From: Catonella sp963545085
GTDB lineage: Bacteria; Bacillota; Clostridia; Lachnospirales; Lachnospiraceae
Direction: 5' to 3'
Assembly (NCBI GenBank): GCA_963545085.1
Contig: CAUUHV010000003.1
Location: 1-64,000, forward strand
DNA length: 64,000 bases
Part shown: positions 1-7,509 of the stretch, piece after piece
How positions within the stretch are numbered: the first letter of the stretch is position 1
How the letters are laid out: each line of letters starts with the position of its first letter
Made by a program: the position numbers and the translations under genes
The notes under the pieces: model-generated
Seen by the model: the letters and a program-made list of their open reading frames with translations, nothing else
Told to the model about the DNA's origin: nothing
The model's database searches: none

Positions 1-1718
1 GCTCCGGTACTGTCTATTGAATTAAAATCGGAGGCATCAAATTTTTTAAACAGCTTATCTGTTTTTAAAATACTTCCGTCCGCGCCGGAAGTCAACACAA
101 CGGTTTTTACTCCTGAAGAGAGCAGCTTTTCAAGTCTTTCTTCGGTCGAACCGGCTTTCGGATACATTTCGTTAAGCTCATGAAGATTAGGCACAAGAAT
201 ATCCACCAAGCTTAAAAGCTCGTCGCTTAAAGTCAGGCATGAGGAAGGCTTAAGCACCGTTTTCGCTCCATATTTATGAGCAAGTCTGCATGCCGTAATT
301 ACAGCCTCAAACGGAATTTCCGTATCAAGCAGGCAGTAATCGGTATTTTCAAATGACTTTTCCGAGGATTCTATAAAATCGGCTGTTATTTTTGCGTTTG
401 CACCCGAAAGAATGGAAATAATCGACTCGCCTTTAGGGTCTAAAAAGATGAAAGCCTTTCCGGTCTGGGCGTTGCCGAAGCGCTTCAGATTGCCGTGCTT
501 GATGCCGTTGTCATTAAGCGATTTTAAAATAATTTCGGAATCGGCATCACAGCCGACAGCTCCTATAAGTTCAACATCATGACCTAATTTTGATGCTCCT
601 ACAGCGGTATTGGTTCCTTTTCCTCCGGGATAAAACGAAGAAACGGTGGTGCTTACCGTCATTCCGCTTGCCGGCAGATGAGAAAAATTCATATAATTGT
701 CGATATTTATGCTTCCTACGACAAGAATTTTCTTTTTTCTGAGATTAAAAGGAAGAGATATTGAAGCCTTGTTTTCAACAAACGTGTCTAAGGAAGAAGG
801 AAAGACACTTTCATAAAAAGGTACTTCCTGCTTCTCTTTTTTTTCTATAATATTTATAATTTTTTGACAGAGATATTTTCCGAATTCCTTATACGGAACC
901 CTGACTGTAGAAATATGAGGATGCAATAAAGTGTCATCAGGGAGATCACATGCGGAAATAATGGAAATATCATCGGGAATACTGTATTTCATTTCTTCAA
1001 GATATGAATAGGTTTTTAAGGCGATCCTGTAATCCTCGCAGATTATGGCGCTTATACTCTCGGTCTTTAACTTTGCGAACAGCTCGGGAGTCATTGTTTT
1101 ATAAGTATTATCCGTATATGGAATATGGCTTTCAAAAAGACATTTTGAATATCCGGAAAAAAATGCCTTTCCTTTTTCGGAGTTTCCGTCAGAAAGACAG
1201 ATTATATTTTTATGTCCGAGAGAACAAAGATATGCGGTCATTTTGTAAGCGATATGATTAAGTCCGGTGTTCAAGCTTGAAGGAGAGAATGGAGAAAAAG
1301 TAAGATACGGAATATCATTTTCAACAAGGTTTTCAGGCATATCTTCGGAAGAGGCTTCCTTTTTTTCAAAAATAATTCCGCTTGGAGCGTTTTTTTCCAT
1401 AAGAGAAAGAGCTCTTGCTTCCTCCGAAGAGCTTTCGGCTTTATTTAAAAATAAGCTGTAGCCCGATTTTTTCGCCTCATCCAAAATGCCGTCGATTATC
1501 AGAAAGCTGTAATCGAAGCCTTTTGTTACCATGGCTATATTAAAGCCCTGCTTTGCCGATGATAAAAAAGAAGAATACGGAGAGTAATTGTATTCTTTGG
1601 CTAATTTTAAAACCTTATCCCTTGTAGCGGAACTGATGCTCTCATCCTTGCCGTTCATAACCTTTGAAACGGTTGAAACCGAAACTCCGGCGAGTCCCGC
1701 TATGTCCGTTATATTCAT
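1..1718 (-). CDS. LacI-family regulator fused to PfkB/ribokinase domain (3' end cut by window)
   Basis: The minus-strand frame is open from ATG at 1718 to the window edge (572 codons), preceded by GGAGG. The N-terminus (MNITDIAGLAGVSVSTVSKV) is a classic LacI helix-turn-helix, followed by a periplasmic-binding-protein-like effector domain to about residue 300. From about residue 320 a PfkB sugar-kinase domain starts (KILVVGSINIDNYM, then YPGGKGTNTAVGASKLG) and runs to DSTGA at the edge, just before the expected GD of the catalytic DTxGAGD motif. One polypeptide therefore appears to combine DNA binding and sugar phosphorylation. By family knowledge, the LacI part would sense a sugar or sugar phosphate and the kinase part would phosphorylate a ribose-like substrate. 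A second PfkB kinase lies at 2596. The substrate is unknown, and roughly the last 50-70 residues lie outside the window. Confidence 0.88.
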   Translation of the reverse strand, partial: MNITDIAGLAGVSVSTVSKVMNGKDESISSATRDKVLKLAKEYNYSPYSSFLSSAKQGFNIAMVTKGFDYSFLIIDGILDEAKKSGYSLFLNKAESSSEEARALSLMEKNAPSGIIFEKKEASSEDMPENLVENDIPYLTFSPFSPSSLNTGLNHIAYKMTAYLCSLGHKNIICLSDGNSEKGKAFFSGYSKCLFESHIPYTDNTYKTMTPELFAKLKTESISAIICEDYRIALKTYSYLEEMKYSIPDDISIISACDLPDDTLLHPHISTVRVPYKEFGKYLCQKIINIIEKKEKQEVPFYESVFPSSLDTFVENKASISLPFNLRKKKILVVGSINIDNYMNFSHLPASGMTVSTTVSSFYPGGKGTNTAVGASKLGHDVELIGAVGCDADSEIILKSLNDNGIKHGNLKRFGNAQTGKAFIFLDPKGESIISILSGANAKITADFIESSEKSFENTDYCLLDTEIPFEAVITACRLAHKYGAKTVLKPSSCLTLSDELLSLVDILVPNLHELNEMYPKAGSTEERLEKLLSSGVKTVVLTSGADGSILKTDKLFKKFDASDFNSIDSTG

Positions 1719-1776
1719 AAAGCCTCCGCTGTTAAATTATATACCCCGCCGCATGCATGTACAGTTCTCTGTTTGC

Positions 1777-1791
1777 GAGAATCAAATTCTC
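1777..1791. promoter_or_regulatory. Palindromic operator candidate for the LacI-PfkB gene
   Basis: GAGAATCAAATTCTC is a perfect 6-bp inverted repeat around a 3-bp centre. It lies just downstream of the extended -10 element of the minus-strand regulator gene and about 60 bp before its start codon. That is a usual place for an autoregulatory LacI operator. Binding by this protein is an inference. Confidence 0.45.
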
Positions 1792-1798
1792 CGGCTCT

Positions 1799-1807
1799 AT
1801 TGTATCA
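1799..1807 (-). promoter_or_regulatory. Extended -10 promoter for LacI-PfkB gene
   Basis: On the minus strand this reads TGATACAAT, a TGn-extended -10 hexamer (TACAAT). No good -35 is visible at 17 bp, which is common for extended -10 promoters. The palindrome at 1777-1791 would overlap the transcription start. Confidence 0.4.
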
Positions 1808-2014
1808 TAAACGGAAGGGTAATGCCATAAAAAAGACTGTTTTATCCACTTTAACAACCATATATTTACGTTTGATTTTTTCGTTTTTTTATTAAAACAC
1901 AGCCTTATTTGTCGTTTATGCCATATTAAGGATAAAATAATTTGTTTTTGGAATATGACGTGAAACGTAAATTTTATATCGTGTTTATAAAAAAATGGGG
2001 AAAATTAAAATTTG

Positions 2015-2023
2015 TGGTATAAT
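2015..2023 (+). promoter_or_regulatory. Extended -10 promoter for the 2069 membrane protein
   Basis: TGGTATAAT is a consensus TATAAT with the upstream TG dinucleotide of extended -10 promoters. No good -35 is present. It sits about 45 bp upstream of the ATG at 2069. Confidence 0.45.
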
Positions 2024-2068
2024 AATATAAGCATTAAAAGTATGAATATCCGGAAAGGAGTAAAGCTA

Positions 2069-2476
2069 ATGAAAGATGATTATATTATAGGACGTTTTTA
2101 TGTACCGATGGGCATAATAATTATCTTAACTGTAATGATATATTTTCACAGGCATCATCTGCTTAAATACTTGTATCTTATAAACATATTTTTCTTTTTG
2201 GCGGCAATTTCATCATATTTCATTGTAATAAAACATCCTGCAGGAAAAGAATTTCCTAAGCTGTGGATGAACACGATTCCGTTTGTTTGGTTGGTCGGGA
2301 TTTTCGGAGGATATTTTCTTTCCGTTTTCTCCTTTTCCGCCTTTGTAATTGAACACGCAAGAAGGCATATATGGGCTAAGGCAATAATCGTGCTTGCCGG
2401 TGTGATGTTTGTTTTGTTGTGTATGGTATGCACGTACCTGTTTATAAAAGGAATTTTATCGCTAAAGAGCGGTTGA
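2069..2476 (+). CDS. Small multi-pass membrane protein, function unknown
   Basis: The product is 135 residues. The ATG at 2069 is chosen over an in-frame ATG at 2012 because AAAGGAG lies 8 bp before it and the -10 promoter element overlaps the upstream ATG. The protein is strongly hydrophobic with about four predicted membrane helices: near residues 13-25, 33-52, 68-90 and 100-125. Charged residues are limited to the loops (HRHH near residue 27, EHARRH near 94). I recognise no domain. It sits between a sugar-responsive regulator and a PfkB kinase but has its own promoter, so a functional link is only a guess. Confidence 0.6.
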   Translation: MKDDYIIGRFYVPMGIIIILTVMIYFHRHHLLKYLYLINIFFFLAAISSYFIVIKHPAGKEFPKLWMNTIPFVWLVGIFGGYFLSVFSFSAFVIEHARRHIWAKAIIVLAGVMFVLLCMVCTYLFIKGILSLKSG

Positions 2477-2500
2477 GGCTTTATCGAACAGTTTTTACTG

Positions 2501-2529
2501 TTGACACCCCTAAAAAGAGGTGCTATGCT
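2501..2529 (+). promoter_or_regulatory. Sigma-A promoter for the ribokinase-like gene
   Basis: A perfect TTGACA (2501-2506), 17-bp spacer and TATGCT (2524-2529) lie 67 bp upstream of the kinase start codon. The kinase is therefore probably transcribed separately from the preceding membrane protein gene. Confidence 0.65.
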
Positions 2530-2595
2530 TTAGAATATCGGGAAAATGATATACTAAAATGTTTTCTCGGATTTTGAATTAAAGGAGAAGGACTG

Positions 2596-3495
2596 ATGAA
2601 GGTACTTAATTTCGGCTCGCTTAATATTGATTATGTTTATGATGTGGAACATTTTGTGAAAAAGGGTGAAACTATTTCTTCATCGGCGTTAAATGTGTTT
2701 CCGGGAGGAAAGGGACTTAATCAATCCATCGCGCTTGCGAAAGCGGGAGCTGAGGTATATCATGCGGGGATGATAGGAGAGGACGGAAAATTTTTAGCGG
2801 AGCTTCTTGCGGAGGCGGGAGTAAATACGGATAATATCTTAATAAGCAAGGAAGTAAGAACCGGAAATGCCATAATCCAGAATGACAGCTCGGGAGACAA
2901 CTGCATTATTCTCTTCGGAGGAGCTAACAGAGCTATAAACAGGTCATATATAGATAAGGTGCTTGAAAAATTTGGAGAAGGAGATTATATTATACTTCAA
3001 AATGAAATATCGGAGTTACCTTATATAATATCGGAAGCCGATAAAAAGGGAATGAAAATAGTTCTGAATCCGTCCCCTATGGACGATGTTATACTTAAAG
3101 AAGCGGATTTAAGCCTTGTGAGCTGTTTTCTTTTAAATGAGGTTGAGGCAAAGGCTTTACTCTGTAATAATGAATCGGAGCCTGAAAAACTTATGGAGCT
3201 TATAGTCGGTAAATTTCCTAAAGCCGGAGTGCTTATAACCTTAGGCGGAGACGGCTCGATATACGGAAAGGACAAAAAAATAATAAAAGAGGCTGCGGTA
3301 AAGACCGATGTTAGAGATACAACTGCCGCAGGAGATACGTTTACGGGATTTTTCGTTACGGGGCTTCTGTCGGGAGAGGATATGGGAGAGGTTTTAAAAA
3401 GAGCTTCAATGGCGGCTTCCATTGCCGTTTCAAGAAAAGGAGCGGCAACTTCTATTCCTACGCTTAAAGAGGTGGAGGAAAGACTTGCCGTATAG
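2596..3495 (+). CDS. rbsK: PfkB-family carbohydrate kinase, ribokinase-like
   Basis: The product is 299 residues, a normal ribokinase length, with ATG behind AAAGGAG. The N-terminal motif GSLNIDYVYDV and the PGGKGLNQSIALAKAG motif bind the sugar. DTTAAGDTFTG (about residues 241-251) is the C-terminal PfkB signature, with catalytic Asp near 247. The family phosphorylates sugars such as ribose at C5 with ATP in the cytoplasm. The substrate here is not proven. The LacI-PfkB fusion on the opposite strand carries a homologous kinase domain, so this locus encodes two related kinases, perhaps for the same or related sugars. A rhodanese gene follows after 58 bp. Confidence 0.85.
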   Translation: MKVLNFGSLNIDYVYDVEHFVKKGETISSSALNVFPGGKGLNQSIALAKAGAEVYHAGMIGEDGKFLAELLAEAGVNTDNILISKEVRTGNAIIQNDSSGDNCIILFGGANRAINRSYIDKVLEKFGEGDYIILQNEISELPYIISEADKKGMKIVLNPSPMDDVILKEADLSLVSCFLLNEVEAKALLCNNESEPEKLMELIVGKFPKAGVLITLGGDGSIYGKDKKIIKEAAVKTDVRDTTAAGDTFTGFFVTGLLSGEDMGEVLKRASMAASIAVSRKGAATSIPTLKEVEERLAV

Positions 3496-3553
3496 TAAAC
3501 GCATACGGAGGGAAACAGGTTAATCCATTGTGGAAATAAATCGGAGGAATTTT

Positions 3554-3961
3554 ATGAAGAGAAGTATAAGAGGCTTAGTACCGTTATTGATTATATTTTT
3601 ATTTTTCATGGGTTATCGGTATATGAAGCCGGGACAGAATGAAAATGCAACGGATTATAAACAGGTAACGGGCGAGGAAGCTCTGAAGATGATGAGCGAG
3701 AGTAAGGATTATATTATCCTTGATGTTCGTACGAAGGCGGAGTACGCCGAGGGACATATAAAAGGCGCTATAAATATTCCGAATGAAACGATAGGAAATG
3801 AGGATATAGCGGAGCTTCCGAATAAGGAACAGCTTATCTTCGTATATTGCAGAAGCGGAAACAGAAGCAAACAGGCTGCCGCCAAGCTTGCGACAAACGG
3901 CTATACCGGTATAGTCGATATGGGCGGAATAAATACATGGCAGGGAGAAATAGAAAAGTAA
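3554..3961 (+). CDS. Membrane-anchored rhodanese-like domain protein
   Basis: The product is 135 residues. The ATG at 3554 follows CGGAGG at ideal spacing; an upstream in-frame GTG at 3530 has no well-placed site. Residues 5-22 are a hydrophobic anchor after MKRSIRG, so the domain probably sits outside the membrane. The rhodanese domain covers about residues 36-135: ILDVRTKAEYAEGHIKGAIN, then the active-site loop CRSGNR with Cys99 as the likely persulfide-carrying residue. The fold usually transfers sulfane sulfur. The acceptor is unknown, and the neighbours (a sugar kinase and a convergent PurF-like gene) do not indicate one. Confidence 0.82.
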   Translation: MKRSIRGLVPLLIIFLFFMGYRYMKPGQNENATDYKQVTGEEALKMMSESKDYIILDVRTKAEYAEGHIKGAINIPNETIGNEDIAELPNKEQLIFVYCRSGNRSKQAAAKLATNGYTGIVDMGGINTWQGEIEK

Positions 3962-3976
3962 AAATCCCCCGCCTTA

Positions 3977-5392
3977 TTATTCTTTACCGTTAAAACAGTA
4001 AAGACAGAGCTTGTCCGCGCCTATGCCTATGGCTTCAGCCATATCGTCAAGTCTGTTGAATTTAAGAGAGGTAAAGCCCAATTGCTTTCTTATCCTCTCT
4101 ATCATTTTATCATATCTTGAAGAATCCGGATTTGCGTAGTCGTCTAAAATTTCTCTGCTTATATCGGAGCCTTCCTCCTCTGTAATGATTCTTCTGGTAA
4201 TAAGGTCCATTTCCGAACCTCCTCGGGAAAAGTTGATATATTTGCAGGTATACATGATAGGAGGGCAGGCGGGACGCACGTGTACCTCCCTGGCGCCGCT
4301 TGAATACAGAAAATCGGCAGTTTCTCTTAACTGTGTTCCCCTTACAATGGAATCGTCGATTAAAAGAATCCGATTGCCGTCTATAAGCTCATGTACCGGA
4401 ATCAGCTTCATCTTTGCTATTAAATTCCTTTTAGATTGTATTGAAGGCATGAAAGAACGAGGCCATGTAGGTGTATATTTTATAAAAGGTCTTGAAAAGG
4501 GTATTCCGGATTCGTTCGCGTAGCCTACGGCATGAGCCGTTCCGGAGTCCGGCACTCCTGCCGTTATGTCCACATCCTCTGAAGTAAGCCCGTCACGTTT
4601 TGCCATAAGCTTTCCGCATCTGTATCTCATGCTTTCCACGGATACTCCTTCATAGCCGGAGGAAGGATAGCCGTAATATACCCAGAGAAAGGCACATATT
4701 TTCATTTTATCTCCCGGCTTGACAAGAGTTGTGACGGAAAAAGGGGTCATTATAACAATTTCTCCGGGGCCCAATTCCCTGTAATGTCCGTATCCTAAAT
4801 TAAGATAGGCGAAGGACTCGAAAGAGGCGCAATAGCCTTCGTCCTTTACTCCTATGGCTACAGGTGTCCTTCCAAGCTTATCTCTGGCACAGTAAATTCC
4901 TTTTTCCGTAAGGATTAAAATGGTCATTGAACCGTTTATTCTGTCCTCGGCATATCTGATTCCGTCTATTATATTTTCTTTTTGATTTATAAGAGCGGAA
5001 ACGAGCTCCGTCTGGTTTATAACTCCTCCGCTCATTTCAAGGAACTGAACGCTTCCGGAATTTAAAATTTCTTCGGTAAGCTCATCCTGGTTGTTTATTT
5101 TTCCGACTGTGGTTATGGCGTAGGTCCCGTGATGAGACCTTACTATCAAAGGCTGAGGCTCATAGTCCGAAATGGAGCCCAAGCCTGAGTTTCCACTCAT
5201 TTCCTGAACATCTCTGTCAAATTTTGTTCTGAAAGGAGAGTTTTCAACATTATGGATGGCACGGTTAAATCCGTTTTCACCGAGCACGGTTAAGCCGGCT
5301 CTCCTTGCGCCTAAATGGGAATGGTAATCTGTTCCGAAAAACAGATCAAAGATGCAATCATGCTTTAATGCCGTCGCAAAAAAACCGCCCAT
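3977..5392 (-). CDS. Amidophosphoribosyltransferase (PurF) homologue lacking the glutaminase active site
   Basis: The product is 471 residues; ATG follows GGAGG. Overall it is PurF-like: an N-terminal Ntn-type domain, a phosphoribosyltransferase domain with an intact PRPP loop (RILLIDDSIVRGTQL) and a C-terminal Cys-containing tail (LCLYCFNGKE) as in B. subtilis-type PurF. The N-terminus is MGGFF where true PurF has Cys directly after Met as the glutaminase nucleophile. The HRYST and NG glutamine-site motifs are replaced by SGLGSIS and VGKIN. By family knowledge it should not hydrolyse glutamine. It might use ammonia, act on another substrate or be regulatory. A canonical purF is not in this window. 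Databases are likely to call this purF, but that may be misleading. Confidence 0.75.
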   Translation of the reverse strand: MGGFFATALKHDCIFDLFFGTDYHSHLGARRAGLTVLGENGFNRAIHNVENSPFRTKFDRDVQEMSGNSGLGSISDYEPQPLIVRSHHGTYAITTVGKINNQDELTEEILNSGSVQFLEMSGGVINQTELVSALINQKENIIDGIRYAEDRINGSMTILILTEKGIYCARDKLGRTPVAIGVKDEGYCASFESFAYLNLGYGHYRELGPGEIVIMTPFSVTTLVKPGDKMKICAFLWVYYGYPSSGYEGVSVESMRYRCGKLMAKRDGLTSEDVDITAGVPDSGTAHAVGYANESGIPFSRPFIKYTPTWPRSFMPSIQSKRNLIAKMKLIPVHELIDGNRILLIDDSIVRGTQLRETADFLYSSGAREVHVRPACPPIMYTCKYINFSRGGSEMDLITRRIITEEEGSDISREILDDYANPDSSRYDKMIERIRKQLGFTSLKFNRLDDMAEAIGIGADKLCLYCFNGKE

Positions 5393-5429
5393 TTATTCGT
5401 CCTCCTTATGAAAGTAATACTATTCATTC

Positions 5430-5459
5430 ATAGTAATATATAATAATACTTTGTGTCAA
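5430..5459 (-). promoter_or_regulatory. Promoter of the PurF-like gene
   Basis: On the minus strand, a perfect TTGACA (5454-5459) is followed after 18 bp by TACTAT (5430-5435). It lies about 40 bp upstream of the start codon at 5392. The -10 is imperfect within a very AT-rich stretch. Confidence 0.5.
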
Positions 5460-5498
5460 TAACGGAAAATTAAATCGAAAGAAATGTCATAAAACAGA

Positions 5499-5535
5499 TA
5501 ACCCCTGCTAATAAAACTGATAAAAGCAAGGGTTA
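5499..5535 (-). terminator. Hairpin terminator of the EAL operon
   Basis: TAACCCCTGCT (5499-5509) pairs with AGCAAGGGTTA (5525-5535) with one wobble, around a 15-nt loop. On the minus strand it is followed by a modest T-rich run. It lies just after the EAL gene stop at 5589. Confidence 0.6.
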
Positions 5536-5588
5536 CTTTAAAACGGTTATAAACTAAAGCCTTGCAAACGGCTCGTTGTTTAAAGGAA

Positions 5589-7508
5589 TCAGACATCCGG
5601 AGGAGAATTTTTTTTCATTATTTCTACAAATTCAGCTCTCGGTACAGGTTTTTGGAAGTAATAGCCCTGTATATAATCACAGCCCAAATCTATTATTCCT
5701 CTTGCCATTTCCTTTGTTTCAACCCCCTCAGCCACAAGCTTGGCGCCTGTAGATGCGGCTATATTTATGAAATTCTCAAGAAGAAGACGAGAATTCAAAT
5801 CGGAGCGGATAAAAGGCGGCTGTACTATGGACTTGTCAAGCTTTATTATGTTTAGTTTAAGAGAAAGTATTCTTGTAAATGAAGAATACCCGGTACCGAA
5901 ATCATCTATGGAAAAAGTGACACCGTATTTATTCAGTATATTTATATTCTGATCCACTATATCATTAAATTCGTCCGAAGCCGTTTCTGTTATCTCAAGG
6001 TTGATTTGAGATGAGTCTATCCCGAAACGTTTAAGAGTACCCATCACCTTTGAAGCAAGGTTACTTTGTAAGCATTCAACCATAGAAAGATTTATTTCTA
6101 TATACTCAAGTCCGCAGTCCGCAAGATGCTCCTCGGAAATTGTTCTGCAAGCCTGTTCAAGTACAAAGTCCCCTATTTCAAGTATAAGAGAGCTTTTCTC
6201 GGCTATAGGTATAAAGATATCGGGAGGAATGAAATTTCCGTCCTTATCCTTCATTCTTATAAGAGCCTCGGCGGAAGTGTATTTCCCTTTCTTTGTACTG
6301 TATATAGGCTGATAATATAATTCAAGTCTGTTTTCGGACAAAGCCGTTTTTACCGTATCTTCTATTTTGATAATATCCGATGCCTTTTTAAGATTGAGGT
6401 CGGCTGCCGTTATAAGAGGAGCGGGGGTCTGGAGCTCAAGCTTTTTCAACTTTTCGAATATGCTGTCCACCATTTTTATATTTGAAATATCCTCGGGACA
6501 GGAGAAAGGACAGCAGGTTGAAAATACGGGAAGTCCGAGTTTTCCGGGCTCCGAAAGAGAATTCATTATTAACAGAACCTTTTCCAAAATCGTGTTTGCG
6601 ACATTGATATTCGCCTCGTCCATTGCGATTATATATCTTCCGGGAGCAAGATTGAATATGAGAGTTTTTTTTGTAAATTGTCTTAATTTTTTGAGAAATA
6701 CATTTTCCACATACAATATTCTTGAAAGCTGAGAGGTATTGAATATAAGCTCGGCATTATGAATACTTACAGCTATTAAACGGGTAAGGATACCTGAATT
6801 TATTCTGGATGAGTATATCGAAAAAAATGCAGTTCTGCTCATCATAAGGGAATCATGGCTGTAATACTCGCTTTGTTCCTGCATGCCGATAGACAGGAGC
6901 ACCGCGCATATAGAAAGAGTAAACTGGAGAGAAAGGAGAGAAGGAAAAAAGAAGTCGAGTATATAACCCGATAAAAGTATGCCTGCAATAGCGGACAGTA
7001 CTATAGCTTTATCTTTTGAGATATTTCTTATATATTTTTTAAGCATAAATATCGCGAAAATGAAGTAGTAAAAGTTTACGGAACGCATGAGAAAATAGTA
7101 ATTTCCTATAATGTAGGTTCCTTCATCGTTAATGTAAAAAAACGCTCCCGTATTTATATTGATTATAAGAAATAAAAATATCAGAGACAGAGGAACGGCA
7201 TAAATTAACAAAACTCTTATAATATGTACCCTTAAGTTAACATTAGAGATAATAAGAACTATAAGCAGAGAAAATACCGCGCCGGAAGCGAAGAAGTACA
7301 CCGATTTTAAAATATAAGAAAGCATCGGATATATAGTAGCTATTTTATGGGCGGACGTACTTATTACAGTATTTAAAAGAATACTTGATATAAACACAAT
7401 AATTAAAGAGTTATTGTAAATCTTCATATTCACCCTTACGAAATATGAAGCTAAAAGGCAAATAAGTATTATTACGGAGCATATATTAAGCAGTATACTG
7501 TAATCCAT
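5589..7508 (-). CDS. Membrane protein with intact EAL domain, probable c-di-GMP phosphodiesterase
   Basis: The product is 639 residues. The N-terminal ~210 residues form about seven membrane helices. A weakly conserved linker, possibly a relic GGDEF-like fold, follows. The C-terminal ~250 residues are an EAL domain with the landmarks of an active enzyme: YYQPI, AEALIRM (the EAL motif), ITETASDEF, DDFGTGYSS, a KLDKS lysine, EGVE and QGYYF. Such enzymes hydrolyse cyclic di-GMP at the inner membrane face. The gene starts 1 nt after the stop of a similar but degenerate protein (7510-9453), so the two are very probably co-transcribed. The N-terminal domain may sense a membrane signal; no ligand is evident. 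Confidence 0.85.
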   Translation of the reverse strand: MDYSILLNICSVIILICLLASYFVRVNMKIYNNSLIIVFISSILLNTVISTSAHKIATIYPMLSYILKSVYFFASGAVFSLLIVLIISNVNLRVHIIRVLLIYAVPLSLIFLFLIININTGAFFYINDEGTYIIGNYYFLMRSVNFYYFIFAIFMLKKYIRNISKDKAIVLSAIAGILLSGYILDFFFPSLLSLQFTLSICAVLLSIGMQEQSEYYSHDSLMMSRTAFFSIYSSRINSGILTRLIAVSIHNAELIFNTSQLSRILYVENVFLKKLRQFTKKTLIFNLAPGRYIIAMDEANINVANTILEKVLLIMNSLSEPGKLGLPVFSTCCPFSCPEDISNIKMVDSIFEKLKKLELQTPAPLITAADLNLKKASDIIKIEDTVKTALSENRLELYYQPIYSTKKGKYTSAEALIRMKDKDGNFIPPDIFIPIAEKSSLILEIGDFVLEQACRTISEEHLADCGLEYIEINLSMVECLQSNLASKVMGTLKRFGIDSSQINLEITETASDEFNDIVDQNINILNKYGVTFSIDDFGTGYSSFTRILSLKLNIIKLDKSIVQPPFIRSDLNSRLLLENFINIAASTGAKLVAEGVETKEMARGIIDLGCDYIQGYYFQKPVPRAEFVEIMKKNSPPDV

Positions 7509-7509
7509 A

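Larger units (their letters stand above)
1719..2068. other. 350-bp divergent intergenic region
   Basis: No convincing gene is seen between the LacI-PfkB gene and the small membrane protein. It holds the operator and promoter noted separately at 1777-1807. On the plus strand, an extended -10 (TGGTATAAT, 2015-2023) lies about 45 bp before the membrane protein start. The rest is AT-rich. Confidence 0.5.

Noticed and set aside
1588..1830. 80-codon plus-strand frame near the LacI gene start
   Set aside because: Antisense to the helix-turn-helix region and lacks a ribosome site.
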